From NCBI RefSeq assembly GCF_004379255.2, contig NC_056033.1:5622172-5686171 (forward strand): a DNA stretch of 64,000 nt, written 5' to 3'. How positions within the stretch are numbered: position 1 is the first letter of the stretch; each line of letters opens with the position of its first letter. Both the position numbers and the translations under genes were made by a program. Positions 55,709-64,000 of the stretch are shown piece after piece. The notes under the pieces were generated by a model that had not been told where the DNA came from, did not search any database, and was given only the letters and a program-made list of their open reading frames with translations. The stretch comes from Salvia splendens. Taxonomy: Eukaryota > Streptophyta > Magnoliopsida > Lamiales > Lamiaceae.

Positions 55709-58205
55709 TAAGAATAGTTTAAATTTTAGGGCCCAAATAAATTTGTTATGTACTACTATTATAATATAATAGTCACTTTTTTAGAGGTGTAGTGAGATGT
55801 ATTGTTTAAAATTTATTTCAGATTATAAATGTGAAAGTGATTCAAAATCACGGATAACAGTTTTCAACTGTAAATATAGTTTCAAATATCTATTCCAGTC
55901 GTGCCCTTTGAAATGTCAAAATCAGGCAATTAAAGAGGAAATGAGGGGTGAATTTCGCAACAAATGTAAAACCATTTATTATTCAACTGATCAGAGTAAT
56001 AAATCATGAATCCTAAGAGCAACTTGCAACATACCGGTGACCTATACACATGATTTTGTGCTTTTCTAGAATCTTTGTAGGAAATGTTTTTTCTTCGGAT
56101 CTAGCTGAAACAATATTTTGTTTTGATTTAAATAGTGGTGGGATTTGGATAGTTGAATTCAAATCTCAGTAATTATAGTCCACGACAACATAATCTCGTT
56201 GTTTAACACTGCAAGCTTTAATACTATACAGTTAATTTTTGTGACTGGATTAAAATAAAAATATATATACTATATATACTTATTGCCTTATTGGTTAAGG
56301 AACATAGAGTAGTTGTTTTTATTGTAGGGTGAAATTTATCAAAAAACACGTGAAATAAATGAAAGTATCAGAAGATGTGCAACTTGCCAACTTCTTAACC
56401 CATTCCAGGGTGCAGATCAAGTTGATAGTCGACTGATTTTAAAGCACGTCGAATTTGAGGACAGATTGGTCATTTCCCTTTTTGTTTCATATTCAATTTG
56501 GATAGTGATAAAAAAAGTTAATTGCTACTTATGTCCAAAAAAGTAATTATAATTTTGGTCAAGTTTTAATGCAAAAATAATAAAATAAAAATAATATAAA
56601 GAGAAAAAAATAGTTAAAGTATTATTAATAAAAAAATTGACCTACCTCATAAGCGGAAAAAATTTACTAGAGATAATATAATTTGAGACTACAAAATAAT
56701 TTTTATATATTATTCATATTAGAAAAATATGACTACTTTTCATTAAAGGGGATAGTATTAATTCCGCAGGGTATTGATAAATTATTTTGGTGAATGTTAA
56801 TTTAATTTGTTAAAATCAAATTATTAATTTATCCGTGTAAGAATAAAATAATACTCCGTACTAAATAAATTTCATTAGCTTTAAATGTGCTAAATGGTAC
56901 ATTCCAGTAAGTACATAATTTAAAATGTTAACATTTTAATGCTAACTGAAAAAAGGGGGAAAAATTGGCCAATGGTTTGTTGGGCTAAACTGTAAAGTTG
57001 TCTTGGGTATGTTTGTTTCTTCTTAACTCAGATTTTGCTGAATTTTTAAACATTGTTATAAGAGTATATTTAGATAGGTTATGGAGTACTCAATATATCT
57101 ATATATATATATATAGTTTATGTTATTGTATGTGGGTTGGTAACGCTCAATATATATGTTTCACATTTTTGGTTCAATAAGTGGTTTATTAGTTGTTGGA
57201 GATGAGTTAGAGATATGGTGAGTAACATTTTGTAGAAGATGAGAATTGATTAATATTCATTTGCAGTATAAGCACCGCTAATGTGCATCAATGAAAATAT
57301 ATGCCCTAAATTTATAGTTTACTCATGTTTTTTTATAAATTCTATTTATTTAATTTCATATTTTCTGTCAAAACTAGGAAAACAAATAAATATCGTATTT
57401 TTTTTCTAATTTTGACAGAAAATATGAAATTAAATTGAGCGAAATAAAAAGAACAAAACAAAAAAAATGGAGAAATTAAGATGATCTCCGCCCCGTGGAC
57501 ACAGTGGCAACTGATCTCCTTCGCCTTGTTTTAATTTGTGAAAATTAAACAAACTTTGGCAAAAATATTAAGCACTGTCCTTTTGAAATTAAGTTAAAAG
57601 TGTTGGTGTTGTTGTTGTTGTTTGATATATAAGACGTTATAATGTAAAATGAAAAAGCAGTTAAAATAGATAAGTTCTTTAATTTTTGATAGTGAAAGAT
57701 AACAAAATTGCTCCAATTTTGTAGAACATATATTATGTATTATCCATTCATAAATATATTTATGAATATATTTATGTATTATCATTTCCCCGTTCGGTGG
57801 TGATTTCAGTTTTCAACATAGCTATTTATATATACAATGCAAACATAATTTATGCATATTCAATATAGTATATTTGTATTTAATTTAAATAAAATTAAAT
57901 TGATTATATGAATACATTATTATAAAAATAATACTACTAATTATGCTAAAAATAAAAACTACCCAATTCAAAAAATAATAAATAATAAAATATTGCTACT
58001 ACACACAAACAATAAATATATACACAAACAAATAGGAAATCGATGAAAAATTCAGAAAACATAAACATGAACATAAAAACAGATGGAAAACTTAAAAAAA
58101 ATAAATAAAAAGAAGGAAAAGGGTAAGATGCCCAAACAACAAAAGAAAAGGTACTCTTATAAAAATAAAATTATGAAAATGCAAATTCAGATGAACCACC
58201 CAATC
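55709..58205. other. Long AT-rich intergenic region
   Basis: It contains a (TA) run near 57096-57116, a GTT run near 57607-57620 and poly-A/T tracts. A foldback at about 57355-57430 (TTTCATATTTTCTGTCAAAA with its complement TTTTGACAGAAAATATGAAA) could be a small MITE. No gene is supported. Confidence 0.5.
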
Positions 58206-58210
58206 ATCCA

Positions 58211-58440
58211 GCCGCATTGTTGAGTATCACACCCGCGGTAAGAGTACTGGAGGCGAGTGGTTACACATTGTGCCGACGGAGTGGGCACTGAGGCCCACTA
58301 CCGTCCGCAACTTGCTCGGAAACAAATTTTGCTTCCCAGTCTTCCTAAATCTCAGATCGCCCAATATCTTGGTGACTTTCACATCATCAACCTCTTCAAA
58401 CAAATTTGAGTCTATTAAGTCTTGCCAGCGGCATATATAT
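58211..58440 (-). other. Unassigned coding-like segment without a start codon
   Basis: The minus strand stays open for about 70 codons: CRWQDLIDSNLFEEVDDVKV, TKILGDLRFRKTGKQNLFPS, then KLRTVVGLSAHSVGTMCNHS, with a stop at about 58233. Base composition is higher in GC than the surrounding DNA, and the residue mix is protein-like. I do not recognise the family. It may be one exon of a lost gene or of an old mobile element. Confidence 0.3.
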
Positions 58441-58593
58441 GGCTAATTTAGTAATTTAACATGTAGCAACTTGGTCATAGTATTTTATATCCCTCACATG
58501 AATCTCATATCCTTCTTTAGAAAATCCAACTACCTCTCCATTCTCCACAACAAACTCTTCATAAACAATTCAAAAAACCCCTTCTCTCTCTCT

Positions 58594-58600
58594 ATAATAT
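58594..58600 (+). promoter_or_regulatory. Putative TATA box of the PYL gene
   Basis: TATAATA follows a pyrimidine patch (CTTCTCTCTCTC) about 133 nt upstream of the ATG at 58733. Position and context suit a plant core promoter. Confidence 0.5.
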
Positions 58601-58732
58601 AGTAAACCCTTCTCTCCCTTTGCCTCTTCTCTCAAAAAAAAATATAAGTGGAACTCCACCACACAAGTAACACAACACAAAACACATTTCATTTTCGCAC
58701 GCATCTTCTCTCCCAAAACCTAAACAAAAAAA

Positions 58733-59347
58733 ATGGCTACCGATCTTCAAAAATCATCCCTTCTCCTCCAAAGAATCCCCGAAGCCCCGGCCGCGGCCTA
58801 CAAACAGCCGTACCGGCACGCGACGGCGGCCCAGGTCCCGGAGCACGTGGCGCGGTACCACACCCACGCGGTGGGGCCGGAGCAGACGTGCTCGGCCACG
58901 ACGCAGCTGATCTCGGCCCCCGTGGCAGCCGTGTGGTCGGTGGTGCGGCGCTTCGACAACCCGCAGGCCTACAAGCACTTCGTGAAGAGCTGCCACGTGG
59001 TCCTCGGCGACGGCGACGTCGGGACGCTGCGGGAGGTCCGCGTCATCACCGGAATGCCGGCGGTCAGCAGCACGGAGCGCCTCGAGATACTCGACGACGA
59101 GCGCCACGTTATCAGCTTCAGGATCGTCGGTGGGGACCACCGCCTCGCCAATTACCGCTCCGTCACCACCCTGCACGCGGCGGCGGGCGGCGCCGGCACC
59201 GCGGTGGTGGAGTCGTACGTCGTCGACGTGCCTCCGGGGAACACGGAGGAGGAGACGTGCGTCTTCGTCGACACTATTGTTAGGTGCAATTTGCAGTCGT
59301 TAGCTCAGATTGCTGAGAATTTATGCAGACGAAATTCATCTTCTTGA
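58733..59347 (+). CDS. PYR/PYL/RCAR abscisic acid receptor (PYL4/5/6-like)
   Basis: A single exon of 204 aa, as usual for this PYL branch. Conserved START-like fold motifs: VRRFDNPQAYKHFVKSC with the ABA-carboxylate lysine (K85), the gate loop at residues 106-110, SSTERLEILDDERHVISF with the conserved Glu (E115), the latch GGDHRL (136-138), NYRSVTTLH, and the C-terminal helix ESYVVDVPPGNTEEETCVFVDTIVRCNLQSLAQIAENL. ABA binding closes gate and latch so that the receptor inhibits PP2C phosphatases and releases SnRK2 kinases. The gate reads TGMPA instead of the near-universal SGLPA. The coding region is GC-rich compared with its AT-rich flanks. Overlapping frames in the other phases are shadows. 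Confidence 0.96.
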   Translation: MATDLQKSSLLLQRIPEAPAAAYKQPYRHATAAQVPEHVARYHTHAVGPEQTCSATTQLISAPVAAVWSVVRRFDNPQAYKHFVKSCHVVLGDGDVGTLREVRVITGMPAVSSTERLEILDDERHVISFRIVGGDHRLANYRSVTTLHAAAGGAGTAVVESYVVDVPPGNTEEETCVFVDTIVRCNLQSLAQIAENLCRRNSSS

Positions 59348-62300
59348 ATTCAATTTTTTTTTAATTTGGGAAAAAAAATCTTGATTGTTGTAAAGTTTGG
59401 GACATGAGTTCGATCGATCGTGTAAAATAGATGTTTGTTTTAAGGAAAATGTTGTTTTATTGTGAATTGATTTTTTTGAAGTATAAATTAAAATTACACA
59501 AGAATGGCCTTTTGAAGACGAAGAGGTTGAGATGAGTACGATAAATGGCCCTTGTTAATATAACAATCTTCTTTATCAACAATGTCTATATACTAGTATA
59601 TGAAAAAAACATCGAGAGCTATTTTTGAATTTTATTTGAAAATTCATTTTTTGGTAATTTAGCTATAGGTATTTTCAGATCAATTTTACATAAAAATAAC
59701 AGTTTATGTCAAATCTGAATAAATTTGATGACTATAAAAAAATAAGGTTAGTAAAGGCATATGATTTCCGTACAATGTATTATGTATGTATCTAAAAGGG
59801 CTGAAACAAGTTATAAAAAATATATTTCAAATTATTTAAGCATGCCATTTTAATTTGTTTAAGCTTATTTAACATCTTAAACTCAAGAAATAGCTCTTGC
59901 GCGAATAAAGATAATGGAAGTAGTACTGTAATTATACTACATCAAGTACGTACAATAAATTCAGACCATATAACTTAGTATGCTTTTATGGAAGTACATG
60001 GATGTCCTCGGATGGAATTCAATTATATTTAATGCCAAATATAATAAATTATATTTTATCTATACAAAGTACATAATTCTTCTTAATATATAGTTGTAAT
60101 AGATATATACATCTGTAAGTCATTACTTTTTTCTTTAAAGCTGTCGTTGATCATACAATGTTAATCGTGAAGATTGATTCTTAATTACCATTTACCACTA
60201 TTGAAAATCTTTTATTTAATCCTCTCCCTATATACATATAAAAACTCATTTATGTAGTAATAGTTGATATTTAATATGACAAATGTATAGGGTTAATACT
60301 AGTTGCTCATAGAAATTTCAAAATTTGAATGAGTCTGGGGGGATGTACCTTATAGTCTTAAATTCAAAACAAAATAAAATTGAATAGTAATGAATTTAGG
60401 TGAATGGAATCAAACAGCTAGATATCTCAGCAAGTTGGCCAATTTGATGAGGTTTTAAATTAATAAAAGAAAATAATACCGATAGTACGTCACACAAGTT
60501 GCAAGAGAGAAAAATTATATTCCATCTTTTGGTCTAAAAAGGGGTGGTATTTTATGCATGCAACTTGGCCTTTTCCCTTTTATATCCCTTTTTTCTATGG
60601 ATTTGTTTTTTGTGCTCGAGAAAAAGAATACACTCTTGGTCCCAAATAATAGATCTACTTGGATGTAATTAATATGGGTTTTAATTTCATTAAAAATAAT
60701 TGAGTGTATATTGAGTATAGGGAAATTGCCTCATTTTACGTGACGTACGTATTAGTAATAATTAATAAATGTATTATAAGTAGAGAAAGTGTAGGATCAT
60801 TTGACAAACAAAATTAAATAAGTTAGACATATTAAGAGGGATTAGGGATATATTGTAAGGCAATGTGTGTAAATAAAAATATGTTAACTTTTATGAATAT
60901 ACTATAATGTCAAAATAAGATTATTATTTAGGAATATAGGAAGTAATAAATGGAAGTGTGAAAATATTAAAAGAATGTTCATACTAGTAGAATATAATAG
61001 GACGGTCTAGGGCGCAAGTTGGATTGCAATTTGCAAGTGGGCAAGAACAAGCGGCCTTAAATTAATTTTCTCGTGGCTTATAGTCTACGTCTTTTATTAT
61101 TATTTTTTTCTTAAGTCATTTACTTCACTTTGAATAATTCTGGAACTTTGGAAGTCATGTCATCTTCTTTTCTTATAGAGTGTGTGTAGGTTTTCTCTGA
61201 TAAATTTCAAATTCATGGTCTACGAAATTTTGTTACTACTATTCGAGTGATTTCTTGATCAATAATCTTGAATGGTCTTACTTCTCAGAGTTTACTCATT
61301 CAATGTCTAATATAATTAATAGTATTAATTAGTTAATCTCAATAAATCATCTCTAAAATTAATTGTAAATTTGTCCAGTTAATTCCAGTAGCTCATCTTG
61401 AGCTACGCCGTGTCGGATTTAATTTTCATGCTACATTTTCCATTTTACGAAAAATTATGTTTGAAAAATAAATCCGGTCAACGAAAATATTGTCTTGATT
61501 TTCATCCATACACCAAGAATTCAGTGTTTCCATTTTAAGACATAGATTAACTCTTTATATTATTAATTTCATTCACATTTAATATATTTTTTAAAAACAA
61601 CCACTTACTTTTTCATTTTAATGGACCAAAAGCCACCAACTAAAAATCAAGAAGCTAGTGTGTGTTAGTTTAATGACGGAATAATAATGTTTGAGATCAA
61701 AAATCTCAAAGTTCGAATTCAATATAACGCAATTATTTTATTTATTTATCCATACAAAAGTAGCTTATACCGGAGTCGGTGCCACCCTCTCTCTACTTCT
61801 AAAATATCTAATAGTAATATCTTTTGTAAGACTCATGTCTTGTCACTCACAACACTTTTTATAAACTGAGAGAGCATTTAATTTTAAAAGGAATATCATA
61901 TATTATTATTTCATTTATTTGTCATTAAAATACCTCATATTGTCGTCTGAAGTAGGTATTACTATCCACTAATTTATTTTACCGTCATTTTATTATAAAA
62001 ATTAATGCTCCGTATATAAAAATGTGATCCAATTCCACTAGTTTTCCCCTTATATTTCTTGAAATTTGCGTCAATCTTAATAAAATAATTAATAGTAAAT
62101 GGAGAGAGTGCTATATTTAACCATATTAATATCTCAACAAGTAATGTTATTAGACTGAGAGACGAATTCATAGTTTCATATTGAATTATAAAGTTGATCG
62201 TAAGCCCAGGGATGATACTCAACCTTTGGGCCTTTTTATTTATGGATCTTGAACTTTGGGCTTAATTGTTTTAATTTTAATGGCGGAACATGGCCTTTTC

Positions 62301-62403
62301 GTGCGTCCTGTAAATTGGATCTAAAGTTCTAGGCCTTGTCAATTCAAATATTACTTCGCACATATCTCATGTATAGTATAAATAAAATATACTTAATTCA
62401 ATA
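59348..62403. other. AT-rich intergenic region
   Basis: The first few hundred bases are the PYL 3' region. The rest holds no gene or RNA I can support; all open frames are short and low complexity. Confidence 0.5.
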
Positions 62404-62626
62404 CTCCTTCCGTCCCATAAGAGTATGTAATCTTTAATCTATCCCATAAGAATATGCACATTTTAATGTTCGAAAGTCTATTCCCTGTAATGAGGTAGGC
62501 TCATTCTTTTAATTTCTAACAATACTTCTAATATATTTTCTTCTTATCTCTCTTTTACTTTACCAATTGTGCATTAAAATTTGTGTTCAATTAAGAGTGC
62601 ACACTCTTGTAGAACGGAGAGAGTGT
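62404..62626. mobile_element. Stowaway-like MITE
   Basis: The left end CTCCTTCCGTCCCATAAGAGT is complementary to the right end ACTCTTGTAGAACGGAGAGAG. TA precedes the left end; the right border is approximate. It is of a different subfamily from the TIC56 intron copy. Confidence 0.75.
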
Positions 62627-62963
62627 TATATCGATATTATTCTTATTTTTGTCACTATTCTTGTGTCACCACTGCAACAAATCCAATCGTTAAGGACACA
62701 AATTTGGAGACGCAATTAGTTGCGTTACAAAATTTTTAAAAAATATCAGATTTTGAGACGCAAATTCAAGCGTCTTTAATTCAAGTACTTTGTTGATCTA
62801 ATTAACCCTCTCTAATTACCGCGCCTTTATTTCCGAAATCATAAAGCCTTGAGAATACACACCCGTCGGATCTCTCCCATCCTCTATCCAACCCCCACGT
62901 CTCCGCCCTAACTCTTCCTCCAACTGCTCTTCTCCAACTGCTGTTTCTCCAACCACTGTTTCT

Positions 62964-63575
62964 TCAACTGCTATTTTCTCCAACTGGAATGGATGGTCTT
63001 GAATCAATTAATTGTTCATCATCAGACGGATCACCATCTGAGTCTGTACTAACACTGTTTACATCTTCAGAATCATAAGGTGATTGTGGATCAAGAAAGT
63101 CAGCTTTATTAGGACCTATAATGTCATCAACCACGTGACAATTGTTACTGTCCCCTAAACGCACGCCTCCAACATCAAAATCTTGTGTTGCAGCGAAACT
63201 TGGTTCTTGGGCTCTCGTAGACGTACCAACATCATAACTTATGACATGATGACTTATTTGTTGAGTAATTACCGAATACTCAACAAATAATTCAATTTGA
63301 CCTCCGGTAGCCATACTCTCACTGAACATTAGTGGCATACAAACTTCTACTAGTAGAGTACCTATAAATGTGACTCCGGATCCAACGCATATAGTACGTT
63401 TCCATATTATTTGAACTTTGTTTTCAAATATGCTTATCCTCATCCTTTCACAAATTGTTTCCACAAGCTTATCATATGAAACACTTTCATCCAACATAAT
63501 GAATCCATAACAATCCATCAAATATTGATCAAAATTAGATATACTAGAATATATAATATAATAACAATCTATCAA
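62964..63575 (-). CDS. Unidentified protein, resembles N-terminal parts of plant MULE transposase proteins
   Basis: The 203-aa frame has a plausible start at MDCYGFIMLDESVSYDKLVETICERM. That segment resembles the PB1-like N-terminal region seen before MuDR-type transposases. The C-terminal half is acidic and disordered (DPQSPYDSEDVNSVSTDSDGDPSDDEQ), also usual there. No zinc finger or DDE catalytic domain follows in the visible sequence. The first residues are low-complexity AT-rich and may be intron, so the true start may be near 63519. A standalone host gene is possible but less likely given the repeats on both sides. Confidence 0.4.
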   Translation of the reverse strand: MIDCYYIIYSSISNFDQYLMDCYGFIMLDESVSYDKLVETICERMRISIFENKVQIIWKRTICVGSGVTFIGTLLVEVCMPLMFSESMATGGQIELFVEYSVITQQISHHVISYDVGTSTRAQEPSFAATQDFDVGGVRLGDSNNCHVVDDIIGPNKADFLDPQSPYDSEDVNSVSTDSDGDPSDDEQLIDSRPSIPVGENSS

Positions 63576-63847
63576 ATATTTCTATTAATTACACTACAAT
63601 ATATACTATCATAAAAATCCATCAAATATTGTTCAAAATTTAGATATACTAACCGAATAGGAAGACTAATGTTTGGAAGAATGAGGCAAAATCGAAATCT
63701 TAACCCTCAAATCGCCGATTGTGTCGACCCCAGCAAGGGTTTCCTTAAGGTTTTTCGCATTTGGGGAGAGTTTTCGCAATTGGGGAGGGAAAGTGATTAG
63801 GGTTCGCGTTTTTGGGAGAAATCTTGTTGATATCTGGTTCAACGCTA

Positions 63848-64000
63848 ACACGCCCACCTGGATGGCGTTTTTAACATAAAAACGCCTACGTTGATGGCGT
63901 TTTTAAACTAAACAAGCCCACGTGGATGGCGTTTTAAACAAGAAGAAAACGCCATCGTTGACGGCGTTTTTAAACAAACACGCCAATCGAGTTGGTGAGT
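63848..64000. repeat. Tandem array of about 32-bp units with inverted AACGCC/GGCGTT
   Basis: GATGGCGTTTTTAAAC-like units recur with GATGGCG (or GACGGCG) at 63862, 63894, 63925 and 63960. Each is preceded by an ACGCC/AAGCCC half that pairs with it. The array reaches the window edge and is probably the subterminal region of a DNA transposon. Confidence 0.75.

Larger units (their letters stand above)
62670..64000 (-). mobile_element. Possible CACTA- or Mutator-like element running off the window
   Basis: CACTGCAACAAAT at 62670 resembles a CACTA tip (CACTACAACAAAT). It is followed by GAGACGCAA/TTGCGT repeats typical of subterminal regions. Beyond it lies a minus-strand gene-like frame and, at the window edge, a tandem array. 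The opposite terminus is not in view, so the type and even the unity of this element are uncertain. Confidence 0.4.

Noticed and set aside
58754..59283. Long frames overlapping the PYL gene in other phases
   Set aside because: They are shadows caused by the high third-position GC of the real receptor gene.

Overview
The window is nuclear DNA of a flowering plant, most likely an asterid eudicot. The evidence is split genes with GT-AG introns, plant-only families (L-type lectin receptor kinase, GRAS, PYL, TIC56, DUF538), and dense plant-type transposable elements. A Lamiales-like genome is a guess from overall character; the sequence does not prove it. Gene islands sit in AT-rich DNA filled with nested retrotransposons, Harbinger elements and Stowaway MITEs.

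Layout. 1-9.3 kb: a relic of a lectin receptor kinase, a decayed CACTA end, and a minus-strand Copia element (1558-9326). The reverse transcriptase of that Copia is split by a 2.76-kb solo LTR of Tekay/Del type (3605-6363). 9.3-20 kb: an intact two-exon L-type lectin receptor kinase (11809-15192, minus) whose intron is half MITEs, then a broken PIF/Harbinger transposase (17410-19198). 20.3-21.8 kb: a single-exon GRAS regulator resembling NSP2/SCL26. 22.7-34.2 kb: an apparent small cysteine-rich peptide gene split by an 11-kb Copia (22833-33971), which itself holds a truncated minus-strand Athila-like Gypsy (26700-32680). 34.4-42.5 kb, the densest gene block: tRNA-Ser(CGA), SPC24 (kinetochore), a GILT-type thiol reductase (minus) and TIC56 (plastid import), the last two divergently arranged. 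43-51 kb: an unidentified gene relic disrupted by a young Copia (43767-48462), then a Harbinger element carrying only ORF1 (48792-50700). 52-59.4 kb: a mitoferrin-type carrier, a DUF538 gene that has lost its ATG, and a single-exon PYL-type ABA receptor. 59.4-64 kb: AT-rich DNA with a MITE, then a possible CACTA- or Mutator-like element running off the right edge.

The host genes do not form one pathway; they are independent nuclear genes. GILT and TIC56 share a divergent promoter region with a cluster of TGGGCC motifs. From memory, their order matches a neighbouring pair in Arabidopsis (OSH1 and TIC56). The least expected structures are six ACCCGGCCGGGT palindromes arranged as three equally spaced pairs in the Athila LTR, a U12-type intron in SPC24, the split peptide gene, and two Harbinger elements that each carry only one of the two required proteins. 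I found no CRISPR array, operon or other prokaryote-like system.
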